Origin: Streptomyces hoynatensis
Lineage (GTDB): Bacteria; Actinomycetota; Actinomycetes; Streptomycetales; Streptomycetaceae
DNA length: 64,000 nucleotides
Assembly (NCBI RefSeq): GCF_003626535.1
Contig: NZ_RBAL01000010.1
Span: 186,001-250,000 of the forward strand
Direction of reading: 5' to 3'
The position numbers were made by a program, and so were the translations under genes. Below are positions 9,053 through 17,727 of the stretch, piece by piece (within the stretch, counting starts at the first letter, position 1; the number at the start of each line of letters is the position of its first letter). The notes under the pieces were generated by a model. The model ran no database searches, was not told where the DNA came from, and saw nothing but the letters and a program-made list of their open reading frames with translations.

Positions 9053-10252
9053 GTGGCATCGGAGATCGTCAATCCACGAAGCGACCTGGCGGACGAGGAG
9101 CCGGGGCTCGACCCGGCGTTCGCCCTGCACCGGGGCGGCAAGATGGCCGTGCAGGCGACGGTGCCGGTGCGCGACAGAGACGACCTGTCCCTGGCCTACA
9201 CGCCCGGCGTCGCCCGGGTCTGCGCCGCGATCGCCGAGCGGCCCGAGCTGGTGCACGAGTACACCTGGAAGTCCCAGGTCGTGGCCGTGGTCACGGACGG
9301 GAGCGCGGTCCTGGGCCTCGGGGACATCGGGCCCGAGGCCTCGCTGCCGGTGATGGAGGGCAAGGCGATCCTCTTCAAGCAGTTCGGCGGGGTGGACGCG
9401 GTGCCGGTGGCGCTCGACTGCCGGGACACCGACGAGATCGTCGAGACGGTCGCCCGCCTCGCCCCCTCCTTCGGCGGCATCAACCTGGAGGACATCTCGG
9501 CGCCGCGCTGCTTCGAGATCGAACGGAAGCTGCGCGAGCGCCTCGACATCCCGGTCTTCCACGACGACCAGCACGGCACGGCCGTGGTGACGCTGGCGGC
9601 GCTGCGGAACGCGGCGACGCTGACCGGGCGCAAGCTCGGCGAGCTGCGGGTGGTGATCTCGGGCGCGGGCGCGGCCGGGGTGGCCATCGCGAAGATCCTC
9701 CTGGGCGCCGGCGCCGGCGACGTGGTGGTCTGCGACCGCAAGGGCGTCGTCTCGGCCGACCGCGGCGACCTCACCGAGGTGAAGCGGGAGATCGCCGGCC
9801 TGACCAACCGGGACGGCCGCAGCGGCTCGCTGGCCTCCGCCCTGGAGGGCGCGGACGTGTTCGTCGGCGTCAGCGGCGGCACGGTGCCCGAGCCCGCGGT
9901 GGCGCGGATGGCGCCGGGGGCGTTCGTCTTCGCCATGGCCAACCCCGACCCCGAGATCCACCCCGACGTGGCGGCCCGCTATGCCTCCGTGGTGGCCACC
10001 GGGCGCAGCGACTACCCCAACCAGATCAACAACGTGCTCGCCTTCCCCGGCATCTTCGCGGGGGCGCTGCGGGTGCGCGCCTTGAAGATCACCGAGGGCA
10101 TGAAGCTGGCCGCAGCCGAGGCGCTGGCCGCGGTGGTCGAGGACGAACTCGCCCCCGACCGCGTGATCCCCTCCCCCTTCGACCCCCGCGTGGCCCCGGC
10201 CGTCGCCGAGGCGGTCGCCTCCCAGGCCCGCGCCGAGGGCGTCACCCCCTGA
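9053..10252 (+). CDS. NAD(P)-dependent malic enzyme
   Basis: A GTG at 9053, ten bases after an AAAGGGG site, starts a 399-residue malic enzyme ([16 protein letters not shown]). [12 protein letters not shown] is the N-terminal malic signature, and [18 protein letters not shown] carries the metal and active-site acidic residues. The Rossmann nucleotide-binding motif is [17 protein letters not shown]. It makes pyruvate and CO2 from malate with reduction of NAD(P)+. The ~400-residue size fits the short bacterial type without the C-terminal phosphotransacetylase domain. A strong hairpin follows the gene. Confidence 0.95.
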   Translation: MASEIVNPRSDLADEEPGLDPAFALHRGGKMAVQATVPVRDRDDLSLAYTPGVARVCAAIAERPELVHEYTWKSQVVAVVTDGSAVLGLGDIGPEASLPVMEGKAILFKQFGGVDAVPVALDCRDTDEIVETVARLAPSFGGINLEDISAPRCFEIERKLRERLDIPVFHDDQHGTAVVTLAALRNAATLTGRKLGELRVVISGAGAAGVAIAKILLGAGAGDVVVCDRKGVVSADRGDLTEVKREIAGLTNRDGRSGSLASALEGADVFVGVSGGTVPEPAVARMAPGAFVFAMANPDPEIHPDVAARYASVVATGRSDYPNQINNVLAFPGIFAGALRVRALKITEGMKLAAAEALAAVVEDELAPDRVIPSPFDPRVAPAVAEAVASQARAEGVTP

Positions 10253-10274
10253 CGCGCGCCGACGCGCCCCGCGT

Positions 10275-10306
10275 GCGCGCCCCCGGGCACCGTCCCGGGG
10301 GCGCGC
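10275..10306. terminator. Hairpin terminator between convergent genes
   Basis: A perfect 13-bp stem (10275-10287 with 10294-10306) closes a 6-base loop. It lies between the malic enzyme and the convergent methyltransferase and has no T-run, as is usual for streptomycete terminators. It could serve both genes. Confidence 0.75.
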
Positions 10307-10355
10307 CGCGTTCCCGGGCCCCGCGCGGGGCCGCGCCCGGCCCCGCGCCGCCCGG

Positions 10356-11114
10356 CTACCGCAGCGCCAGCACCATCGCGTCCGTCAGCGAGGCCCAGGC
10401 CACGCCCGCCTCGGCGAACCCGGCCTCCCGCAGGGCCGCCAGGTGCCAGGCGGCCGGGTGGGACTCGCCCTCCGAGTGGTCCCCGCCGGCCGGGTCGCCG
10501 TAGATCCCGAACCGCTCCGCCGTCGCCTCGGCCAGCTCGGGGGACTCCGCCGCCGCCTTCCACCACGCGGCCCAGTCCTGCGCGCCCGCCGCCCGCTCCC
10601 GCTCCTGCCGCGCCGCGGTGAAGGCGCGTTCCGCCGCGTTGATCCGCGGGATCGAGGGGTCGGGCATGTGGTCGGCGTTCAGGAAGACCCCGCCGGGCCG
10701 CAGCAGTTTCGCCAGGTCCCCGTACAGGCTCCGCAGCGGCTCGGTCCGCAGCCAGTGCAGGGCCGTGGCCGTGAGCACCGCGTCGTAGGAGCCGTGCGGC
10801 AGCGCGTCCCGCCAGCCGGGGTCGGTGAGGTCGGCGGTGACGAACTCCACCCGGTCCTCCCCCGCGAAGTACCCGCGGGCGATGGTGAGCAGCGCCGGGT
10901 CGAGGTCCACGCCGGTGCTGACCGCGCCGGGGAAGCGGCGCAGCAGGCGCAGCGTGATGCTGCCGGTCCCGCAGGCCAGGTCGAGGACCCGCGGCCGGTC
11001 GCCCACCAGCGCCTCCACGGCGTCCAGCATCACCCGGAACCGCTCCTCCCGATCCGCCAGGTGCCACTCCTGCTGGCGGTCCCAACTGTCCTGCCACGTC
11101 TGCCAGTCGGCCAC
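10356..11114 (-). CDS. Class I SAM-dependent methyltransferase
   Basis: A GTG at 11114 preceded by GGAGAGAGG gives 252 residues. RVLDLACGTGSITLRLLRRFP is motif I for S-adenosylmethionine binding, followed by the acidic GVDLDPALL, then ADLTDPGW and LLRPGGVFLNADH. The fold is the Methyltransf_25/12 type. The C-terminal part ends in WASLTDAMVLALR. The methyl acceptor is unknown. It is divergent from the CGNR protein gene. Confidence 0.88.
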   Translation of the reverse strand: MADWQTWQDSWDRQQEWHLADREERFRVMLDAVEALVGDRPRVLDLACGTGSITLRLLRRFPGAVSTGVDLDPALLTIARGYFAGEDRVEFVTADLTDPGWRDALPHGSYDAVLTATALHWLRTEPLRSLYGDLAKLLRPGGVFLNADHMPDPSIPRINAAERAFTAARQERERAAGAQDWAAWWKAAAESPELAEATAERFGIYGDPAGGDHSEGESHPAAWHLAALREAGFAEAGVAWASLTDAMVLALR

Positions 11115-11213
11115 GCCTCTCTCCTCCCGCCCGGCACCCTGTAATAGGTGCAGCCCGTATACAGCCCTTACTAGTACCGTAGGGACTATAGGCGACCTCG
11201 GTAAGGAACACAA

Positions 11214-11837
11214 TTGGAACTGACCTATTACTCAGACTTCGCCGTGCGCCTCGTGAACACCGAGGAGCCGCTCCGCGGCACCGACCGGCTGACCTCGGTG
11301 GACACCGTGCGGGAGCTGTTCGGCGCGGCGCGGCACGCCGCCCGGCGGGTGGCGGAGGCCGACGTGACGCGGCTGCGCGGCGTCAGGTCCCGGCTGCGCG
11401 CCGTCTTCACCGCGGCCGCCGAGGGCGACGAGGTGCGGGCGGTGGACCTGCTCAACTCGCTGCTGCTCGAATACCCGGCGAGCCCGCAGATCTCCGGCCA
11501 CACCGAGCTGGACTCCTCGGGCCGCCCGAACTGGCACCTCCACCTGGCCGAGCACCCCTCGAACGCCACCGCGGGCTACGCCGCGATCGCCTGCATGGGC
11601 CTGGCCTTCCTGCTCACCGACCTGGGGGTCGACCGCCTCGGCATCTGCGAGGCCGACCCGTGCCGCAACGCCTACCTCGACACCTCGACCAACCGCTCCC
11701 GGCGCTACTGCTCCGACCGCTGCGCGACCCGCGCGAACGTCGCCGCCTACCGCGCCCGCAAGCGCCGCGAACGCGCCCTCAGCGGCCTGACGGACGAGGG
11801 CAGCCAGGAGAGCAGGGCCAGCAGCGCCGAGCGCTGA
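11214..11837 (+). CDS. ABATE/CGNR zinc-finger protein
   Basis: This gene starts at TTG (11214) eight bases after TAAGGA and encodes 207 residues. The N-terminal ABATE-like domain reads YYSDFAVRLVNTEEPLRG. The C-terminal zinc finger has GICEADPCRN and RRYCSDRCATRANVAAYRARKRR: two Cys pairs and an R-rich tail, in the place of the CGNR motif. Such proteins are putative stress-linked transcription regulators. Its last 91 bases overlap the convergent sodX gene. Confidence 0.85.
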   Translation: MELTYYSDFAVRLVNTEEPLRGTDRLTSVDTVRELFGAARHAARRVAEADVTRLRGVRSRLRAVFTAAAEGDEVRAVDLLNSLLLEYPASPQISGHTELDSSGRPNWHLHLAEHPSNATAGYAAIACMGLAFLLTDLGVDRLGICEADPCRNAYLDTSTNRSRRYCSDRCATRANVAAYRARKRRERALSGLTDEGSQESRASSAER

Positions 11838-12136
11838 GGGGTACGCCGCGGCGGGCGCAGCCGCAGCATCGCCCTGGCCACCACGAGACCGTCGGGCACG
11901 ACCCCGAACTCGCGGCTGTCGTTGGTGACTCGGGGGTTGTCCCCGAGCACCCACCAGCCGCCCTCGCGCCGCGCCGCGGCGCGCTTGACGATCAGCAGGT
12001 CGTGCTGGAAGGGGTGACGCACCACCAGCACGTCCCCGGGCCGCACCCTGGCCCCGTAGCCGAGCAGCAGGTGGTCCCCGGGCCGCAGGGTGGGCAGCAT
12101 GGAGGGGTTGTACACCTCGGCGAGCCCCAGCTTCAT
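11747..12136 (-). CDS. sodX: Nickel-type superoxide dismutase maturation protease
   Basis: This S26 signal-peptidase-like protein has VYNPSMLPTLRPGDHLLL with the catalytic Ser, and DLLIVKRAAARR with the Lys of the Ser-Lys dyad, then WWVLGDN. It should cut the propeptide from SodN to expose the His1 nickel hook; the divergent sodN supports this. I chose the ATG at 12136 because GAGGAGAGGGG lies just upstream. In-frame ATGs at 12160 and 12190 fall in a 30-bp tandem repeat. The C-terminal ~30 residues are basic, atypical, and encoded opposite the end of the CGNR gene. Confidence 0.87.
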   Translation of the reverse strand: MKLGLAEVYNPSMLPTLRPGDHLLLGYGARVRPGDVLVVRHPFQHDLLIVKRAAARREGGWWVLGDNPRVTNDSREFGVVPDGLVVARAMLRLRPPRRTPQRSALLALLSWLPSSVRPLRARSRRLRAR

Positions 12137-12146
12137 CGTGCGCCCC

Positions 12147-12206
12147 TCTCCTCGTGCCATCTTCCCGCGGGTCCCGTCTCCTCGTGCCATCTTCCCGCGG
12201 GTCCCG
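12147..12206. repeat. 30-bp perfect tandem repeat, two copies
   Basis: Copies at 12147-12176 and 12177-12206 are identical. Thirty bases is ten codons, so each copy supplies an in-frame ATG for sodX (12160 and 12190). It lies in the sodX-sodN divergent region. Confidence 0.9.
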
Positions 12207-12218
12207 CGGGACCCGCGG
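12195..12218. repeat. 24-bp perfect palindrome in sodX-sodN region
   Basis: A fully symmetric GC-only palindrome (half CCGCGGGTCCCG) overlaps the end of the tandem repeat. It may be an operator or a hairpin in the sodX leader. I saw no recognisable Nur box. Confidence 0.6.
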
Positions 12219-12398
12219 CGCCGTCCCCCCGGCCGGCCCCTCGCGCGGCCCCGCCCGGCCGCGCTCCGCCGCCGGGACCAGTCAAGCACCGGACTTTCGG
12301 CCTAAGCCCGCCGATCACTCCGGGGTACGCCGAGAAAACCTCGCTGCCACGGAGTAGTGTCGCCTGAGAGAAGACGATCACGAGGAAGGACAGCATTC

Positions 12399-12794
12399 AT
12401 GCTTTCCCGCCTGTTCGCCCCGAAGGTGAAGGTCAGCGCCCACTGCGACCTCCCGTGCGGCGTCTACGACCCCGCTCAGGCCAGGATCGAGGCCGAGTCC
12501 GTCAAGGCCATCCAGGAGAAGTACCAGGCCAACGAGGACCCGCACTTCCGCGCCCGGGCCACCACCATCAAGGAGGAGCGGGCCGAGCTGGCCAAGCACC
12601 ACGTGTCGGTGCTGTGGAGCGACTACTTCAAGCCTCCGCACTTCGAGAAGTACCCGGAGCTGCACCAGCTCGTCAACGACACCCTGAAGGCCCTCAGCGC
12701 CGCCAAGGGCTCGACCGACCCGGCCACCGGCCAGAAGGCCCTCGACTACATCGCCCAGATCGACAAGATCTTCTGGGAGACCAAGAAGGCATGA
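12399..12794 (+). CDS. sodN: Nickel superoxide dismutase
   Basis: The ATG at 12399 follows GAGGAAGGA. The 131-residue precursor has a 14-residue propeptide (MLSRLFAPKVKVSA) ending just before HCDLPCGVYDP, the nickel-hook motif. His1, Cys2 and Cys6 of the mature protein bind nickel. The remaining ~117 residues are the four-helix Ni-SOD body. It converts superoxide to oxygen and peroxide in the cytoplasm as a hexamer. In streptomycetes sodN is nickel-induced, opposite to the iron SOD repressed by Nur. A strong terminator follows. Confidence 0.97.
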   Translation: MLSRLFAPKVKVSAHCDLPCGVYDPAQARIEAESVKAIQEKYQANEDPHFRARATTIKEERAELAKHHVSVLWSDYFKPPHFEKYPELHQLVNDTLKALSAAKGSTDPATGQKALDYIAQIDKIFWETKKA

Positions 12795-12840
12795 CCCCGC
12801 CCTCCCGGCACCCCGGGAAGGCATCGCCCAGCAGACCGTT

Positions 12841-12883
12841 CGGGGCGCCCGTCCGCATGACGCGACGGGCGCCCCGATCTTTT
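12841..12883 (+). terminator. sodN terminator
   Basis: A 13-bp GC stem (12841-12853 with 12864-12876) is followed by ATCTTTT, a good intrinsic terminator 46 bases after the sodN stop. Confidence 0.85.
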
Positions 12884-12947
12884 GCGCGCCCCGCTTCCCG
12901 GCCGTGCGCCCGCTCGCGCGCAGCGGCCGTGAGGGCTCAGCGGCCGT

Positions 12948-13880
12948 TCAGGGGGCGGGCGAGGGCGCCGGGGGCGACGGCGCGCCCCGGGCGCGCAGCA
13001 GGTGGTCCCGCAGCGTGCCGCCCGGCGGGGTGAGCCGGGCCGGGTGCAGCAGCTCGGTGCGGTGGACCAGCCGGGGCTCGGACAGCGGAACGGCGCGCAG
13101 GCCGAGGGACGCGCCCGCCGCGGCGCGGGAGCGCGGCAGGAGCGCCAGGCCCAGGCCCGCCGCGGCCAGCGGGAGCAGCCCGCCCGGGTCGCTGCCCGCG
13201 TACCGCAGGCCGGTCCTGAAGCCTCCGGTCCCCGCGGCGGCGCGCAGCCGGTCGAGGGCCACCCCGGCGTCGGGGGCGTCCAGCCAGCGGGCCCCGGCCA
13301 GGTCCGCCAGCCGCAGCCGGGGGCGTCCGGCCAGGGGGTGCCCTTCGGGCAGCAGCACGGCGAGCGGCTCCTCCCCCACCTGCACGGAGCGCAGCGGGCC
13401 CACGTCGGGCAGGCGCAGCGGGTCGGTCGGCGCGGCGAAGCCCTCGACCAGCGCCAGGTCCAGCTCCCCGGTGGCCACCGCGGCCGGCAGCCGGGCGGCC
13501 GGCCGCACCTCGACGGTCACCTCCACGCCCGGGTGGGCGCGGCAGGCCGCGGCGAGGGCGGCCCCCGGGGCCGCGGCCTGCGCGGTCAGCGGGGCGAGCC
13601 CGACCGCGAGCCTGCCCGCCGGGGCGGACACCAGCCGGGCCACGTCGGCGCGGGCGGCGGCGAGCCGGACGAGCAGCGGGCCCGCGTGTTCGAGCAGCCG
13701 GGCCCCGGCGGGGGTGGGGGCGACCGGCCGGCGGGTGAGCAGGCGCGCCCCGAGGTCCTGCTCCAGGGCGGCGACGTGCTGGGAGACCGCGGACTGGGTG
13801 TAGCCGAGCTCGGCCGCGGCCGCCGAGAAGGAGCCCAGGCGGGCGACGGACACGAAGGTGCGCAGCAGGTGCGGGTCCAC
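12948..13880 (-). CDS. LysR family transcriptional regulator
   Basis: A GTG start gives 310 residues beginning VDPHLLRTFVSVARLGSFS. The N-terminal helix-turn-helix is AAAELGYTQSAVSQHVAALE. The effector-binding domain follows, with GRLAVGLAPL and a GLGLALLPRS stretch near the end. It is divergent from the amidotransferase-like gene, a classic LysR layout, so that gene is the most likely target. The inducer is unknown. Confidence 0.9.
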   Translation of the reverse strand: MDPHLLRTFVSVARLGSFSAAAAELGYTQSAVSQHVAALEQDLGARLLTRRPVAPTPAGARLLEHAGPLLVRLAAARADVARLVSAPAGRLAVGLAPLTAQAAAPGAALAAACRAHPGVEVTVEVRPAARLPAAVATGELDLALVEGFAAPTDPLRLPDVGPLRSVQVGEEPLAVLLPEGHPLAGRPRLRLADLAGARWLDAPDAGVALDRLRAAAGTGGFRTGLRYAGSDPGGLLPLAAAGLGLALLPRSRAAAGASLGLRAVPLSEPRLVHRTELLHPARLTPPGGTLRDHLLRARGAPSPPAPSPAP

Positions 13881-13965
13881 GTCGGCCAGTATGCAGGGAA
13901 GATAAGCGATCCTGATCCGAGGCCGGGTAATCATCGTTGGCGCTGATCGCGCCCCCGGGTCCAGC

Positions 13966-14886
13966 ATGGCCGACATGAATCCCGCCACCCCCATCCAGCC
14001 CGGCCCGCTCTCCCCCTTCCGCCCCGACGCGACGGCACCCACCCACTCCGGGCCCGTTTCCCCCATCCACCCCAGCCCGGCGGCCCTCCCCTCCCCCGCC
14101 TCCGGGGACGGGTGGACCGTGCCGCGGCTCGCGCTGGTGGGCGACCGCTCGCCGCACGTCATGTCGCACGCCCGGGTGCCCGGCCTGCTCGCCGCGCTCG
14201 CCGAGCGGGAGCGGCTGCCCGTGGACGCCTACTGGGTGCCGACGGCCGACCTCGCGCCCGGGGCGGAGGGGGCCGGCGAGGGGTCCGTCGCCGGCTTCGA
14301 CGCCGTGTGGCTGCTGCCTGGCAGCCCCTACCAGAGCGAGGCGGGGGCGCTGGCCGCGGTCCGCACGGCGCGCGAGCGCGGCATCCCGTTCCTCGGCACC
14401 TGCGGCGGTTTCCAGCACATGCTGCTCGAATACGCCCGCACCGTCTGCGGCCTCGCCGAGGCCAGGCACGGCGAGAACGAGCCGGGCCGGGAAGAGCCGA
14501 TGATCGGCCCGCTGGCCTGCTCCCTGGTGGGGCGCGAGGGGGAGATTCTGGTGGAGCCCGGCTCACTGGCGGAGCGCGTGCTGGGCACCAGGCGCTCCGT
14601 CGAGCGCTTCCACTGCGCCTACGGCTCGGTGGCGCCGCGCTACCTCGCCGCGCTGCGCGCGCACGGCCTGCGGTTCACCGGCAGCGATCCGGAGGGCACG
14701 CCCCGGATGGCCGAACTGCCTGGCCATCCCTTCTTCCTGGCCACGCTCTTCCAGCCGGAGCTCGCGGGGGACGGCCGCGTTCCCCATCCGATCATCCGGG
14801 CCCTGGCCGTGGCCGCGGCCCGGCACGCCGCGGGGCGCGCCCCGCGGGCCGCCGCCCCGGCGGCCGGCCCCGCCCCGGCCGCCTGA
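13966..14886 (+). CDS. CTP synthase C-terminal-region-related glutamine amidotransferase-like protein
   Basis: The first ~45 residues are Pro/Ser-rich and probably disordered. Residues ~45-290 are a class I glutamine-amidotransferase fold: RLALVGDRSPHVMSH, DAVWLLPGSPYQSEAGAL, and the nucleophile elbow FLGTCGGFQHMLLEYAR. This matches orphan proteins related to the C-terminal part of CTP synthase, some of which I recall carrying selenocysteine at the Cys position; here it is Cys. The synthetase domain is absent. The ammonia acceptor, if any, is unknown. Confidence 0.82.
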   Translation: MADMNPATPIQPGPLSPFRPDATAPTHSGPVSPIHPSPAALPSPASGDGWTVPRLALVGDRSPHVMSHARVPGLLAALAERERLPVDAYWVPTADLAPGAEGAGEGSVAGFDAVWLLPGSPYQSEAGALAAVRTARERGIPFLGTCGGFQHMLLEYARTVCGLAEARHGENEPGREEPMIGPLACSLVGREGEILVEPGSLAERVLGTRRSVERFHCAYGSVAPRYLAALRAHGLRFTGSDPEGTPRMAELPGHPFFLATLFQPELAGDGRVPHPIIRALAVAAARHAAGRAPRAAAPAAGPAPAA

Positions 14887-14900
14887 GCCGCGCGCCGGGC

Positions 14901-15308
14901 TCACATCCCGGCGGACAGCAGCTGACGGCAGGCGCGCTCACAGGTGCGGCACGCCTCGGCGCACAACCGGCAGTGCTCGTGCTCCCTGGCGTGCTGCTCG
15001 CACTCCGTGGCGCAGGCGTCGCACGCCACGGCGCACGCCTGGAGCTGGGCGATCGCGATGTCCGGCCGGCTGCCGGTGAGCCGGGAGAGCAGCCGGCCGG
15101 TGATGTCGCAGACGTCCGCACAGTCCAGGTCGAGCCGGATGCAGGCCAGCAGCTCCTCGACCCGTTCCTCGGCCAGACAGGCGTCGGCGCACGCCGTGCA
15201 GGTCTGCGCGCACTGGTCGCACTCCTGGATGCAGCGGGCCAGCGCGTCCCGGTCGATGGTGCCCAGGTCGGACGGGCTGGTGTTCATCATGTCCTTCACC
15301 GTGGTCAT
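14901..15308 (-). CDS. Four-helix-bundle copper-binding protein (DUF326)
   Basis: This 135-residue protein is packed with cysteines in CxxC and CxxxC spacing: CIQECDQCAQTCTACADAC, CADVC, CAVACDACATEC and CRLCAEACRTCERAC. This is the DUF326/Csp family, which stores Cu(I) by Cys thiolates lining a four-helix bundle. No signal peptide is evident, so the protein is probably cytosolic. It sits between two unrelated genes and is probably monocistronic. Confidence 0.9.
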   Translation of the reverse strand: MTTVKDMMNTSPSDLGTIDRDALARCIQECDQCAQTCTACADACLAEERVEELLACIRLDLDCADVCDITGRLLSRLTGSRPDIAIAQLQACAVACDACATECEQHAREHEHCRLCAEACRTCERACRQLLSAGM

Positions 15309-15370
15309 CGGTACCACCTCCGGTGGCGGGGTTACCGCTCCCGCCCGGCCCAAACCCGGGGAGGCCCAGG

Positions 15371-17683
15371 TCAGCCCCGCCCGGAGGCCGGCGGACCGGC
15401 CGCCCGCAGCTCCTCGGCGGCCACCCGGCGCAGCGGCGGCAGGTCCGCCGGCGGCCGCCCGGAGTGCACCACGCCCAGCCGCTGGGTGGCGCGGGTGAGC
15501 GCGACGTAGAGGTCGCTCAGCCCTCTGGGGGACTCCGCGACGATGCCGTCCGGGTCGACCACGAGGACCGCGTCGTACTCCAGCCCCTTCGCGGTGCGCG
15601 GATCGAGCACCTCGACCCGCCCGGCCGGGGCCGCGTCCGCGACGGCGGCGCGCAGCTCGGGCAGCCGGGCGGCGGGGGCGATCACGCCCACAAGACCGGC
15701 GCCCTGACCCGCGCACTCCCGGGCGGCACACTCGGCCACCGCGCCGGTCAGCCGCTCGGGCGGGACGGCGCACCGCCACGGGCGCACGCCGGTGGCGCGC
15801 ACCGCGCGCGGCGCCGTCCGCGCCGGATCGATGCGCCGGAGCACGTGCGCGGCGACCTCGGCGATCTCGGCCGGCAGGCGGTAGTTGACGCTCAGCTCGG
15901 CCAGCCGGAACCGCCGGCCGACGTGCGGGGCGAGCATCCGCTCCCAGGAGGGGGCACCCCCCGGGTCGCCGGTCTGCGCGATGTCCCCGACGATCGTCAG
16001 GGAACGCGCCGGGCAGCGGCGCATCACCAGCCGCCAGGCCATCGCGGAGAGCTCCTGCGCCTCGTCGACGACGACGTGCCCGAAGGCCCAGGTGCGGTCG
16101 GCGGCGGCCCGCCTGGCCTGCTCCCGGTGATCGCGTTCCTCGTGCCGCTCGGCCAGCGTCTCGGCGTCGACCAGGTCGAAGGGGGAGAGCTCCTCCGCCT
16201 CCCCGGGGTCCACGTCGTCCTCGATGTCGGTGCCGCGGGAGCCGAGGGCCACGTCCAGGGCCTCCTGCGCGAGGCGCACCCGCTCCTCCCGCTCGGCCGC
16301 CGCCGCGGCGCGCGCGGCCGAGTCGTCGGAGCCGAGCAGTTCCGCGGCCTCGTCGAGCAGCGGCACGTCGGCCGGCGTCCAGCGGCGGTGCGGGCCGCGC
16401 AGCAGCAGGGCGCGTTCGGCCGGGGTGAGCCCGGGGGCGGCGGCGGCCAGCCGCGCGGGCGAGGAGAACAGCTCGGCGAGCAGCCGCTGCGGGCTCAGGA
16501 GGGGCCAGAACTCCTCCAGCGCGGCGGCCACTTCGCGGCTGCCGTCCAGCTCGGCCCTGATCGTTTCCAGGTCCGCTTCGGTCAGCAGCGAACTGCCGTC
16601 GATCACGTCGGTGCCGTAGCGCTCGGCGTGCCGGTGGGCCAGCGCGTCCAGGAACAGCTCGTGGACCAGGGGCCGCGCCTCGTTGTGCGGAAGCCGCCAG
16701 GACCGCGCGGTGTCCCGCAGCCGCCGGCACTCCTCGGGGCCGAGGCGGAGCACGGAGCCCTCGTGCGGCACCTCGAACCCCTCCTCCCCGGAGGGTCCCT
16801 GCCGGGCGGCCACGGCCGCGGCGATCACCTCGGCCATGACCGGGCGGCCCTTGAGCTCGGCGGTGGCGGAGGGCTCCGCGCCCACCGCCCGCACGCCGGG
16901 GAAGAGTTCGGCCACCGTGGCCGTCAGCACGCTGGTCTCGCCGAGCGCGGGCAGGACGTCGCCGATGTAGCGCAGGAAGGTGGGGCTCGGCCCGATGACC
17001 AGCACCACGCTCCTGGCGAGCCGTTCGCGGTGGGTGTAGAGCAGGTAGGCCGCCCGGTGCAGCGCGACGGCCGTCTTCCCGGTGCCGGGGCCGCCCTGGA
17101 CGACCAGGACGCCGGCGTGCGGGGAGCGGATGATCTCGTCCTGCTCGGCCTGGATGGTGGCGACGATGTCGCTCATCCGGCCGGTGCGCGCGGCGTCGAG
17201 CGCGTCGAGGAGCGCGTCCATCAGGGCGCCGTCGCCCGAGATCTCCGCGGTGCCCTCCAGCTCCTCGTCCTGCACCCCGATCACCTGCCGGCCGCGGGTC
17301 CTGATGTGCCGCCGACGCCTGACGTTCTCGTGCGAGACGGCGGTGGCCACGTAGAAGGGACGGGCGGCGGGGGCGCGCCAGTCGATGAGCAGGGGCTCGC
17401 ACTCGGCCGAGCCGTCGAGGATTCCGATCCTGCCGATGTACCTGCGCTCCTCGTCGCGCATGTCGAGCCGCCCGAAGCACAGCCCGGTCTCGGCCGACTC
17501 CAGCCGGTTCAGCCGCCGCGCCAGCTCCGCGGCGGCGACATCGCGTTCCGCCAGGCCCTGGTGGCCAAGGCCGGTCGCGGCCAGCACGGAGTCCAGCCGC
17601 TCCTGGGTCTCGCCGCGCAGCGCGTCGAGCCGGCCGTACAGACGCGTCAGGTAGTGCTGCTCGGACCGCCGCGCTTCGTCCAT
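15371..17683 (-). CDS. HelD-type ATPase (UvrD-like, RNA polymerase recycling factor)
   Basis: The 770-residue protein starts with a coiled-coil arm (residues ~1-70). A split superfamily I helicase core follows: VVQGGPGTGKTAVALHRAAYL is Walker A (about residue 195), VVVDEAQELS Walker B, then VGDIAQTGDPGG, LSVNYRLPAEI and VALTRATQRL. The N-terminal arm and the insertion in the ATPase fit HelD/HelR proteins, which pull stalled RNA polymerase off DNA and can give rifamycin tolerance, rather than true helicases. The start is nine bases from a strong divergent promoter. Confidence 0.88.
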   Translation of the reverse strand: MDEARRSEQHYLTRLYGRLDALRGETQERLDSVLAATGLGHQGLAERDVAAAELARRLNRLESAETGLCFGRLDMRDEERRYIGRIGILDGSAECEPLLIDWRAPAARPFYVATAVSHENVRRRRHIRTRGRQVIGVQDEELEGTAEISGDGALMDALLDALDAARTGRMSDIVATIQAEQDEIIRSPHAGVLVVQGGPGTGKTAVALHRAAYLLYTHRERLARSVVLVIGPSPTFLRYIGDVLPALGETSVLTATVAELFPGVRAVGAEPSATAELKGRPVMAEVIAAAVAARQGPSGEEGFEVPHEGSVLRLGPEECRRLRDTARSWRLPHNEARPLVHELFLDALAHRHAERYGTDVIDGSSLLTEADLETIRAELDGSREVAAALEEFWPLLSPQRLLAELFSSPARLAAAAPGLTPAERALLLRGPHRRWTPADVPLLDEAAELLGSDDSAARAAAAAEREERVRLAQEALDVALGSRGTDIEDDVDPGEAEELSPFDLVDAETLAERHEERDHREQARRAAADRTWAFGHVVVDEAQELSAMAWRLVMRRCPARSLTIVGDIAQTGDPGGAPSWERMLAPHVGRRFRLAELSVNYRLPAEIAEVAAHVLRRIDPARTAPRAVRATGVRPWRCAVPPERLTGAVAECAARECAGQGAGLVGVIAPAARLPELRAAVADAAPAGRVEVLDPRTAKGLEYDAVLVVDPDGIVAESPRGLSDLYVALTRATQRLGVVHSGRPPADLPPLRRVAAEELRAAGPPASGRG

Positions 17684-17691
17684 CCTGCCGC

Positions 17692-17721
17692 TTGACACCG
17701 ATCCCCTCGATCCGCTATGAT
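17692..17721 (+). promoter_or_regulatory. Consensus vegetative promoter (TTGACA-18-TATGAT)
   Basis: TTGACA at 17692-17697 and TATGAT at 17716-17721 are separated by 18 bases, nearly ideal for the HrdB sigma factor and rare in this GC-rich genome. It points rightward, away from helD, into the small-RNA candidate. Confidence 0.75.
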
Positions 17722-17727
17722 GATTTC

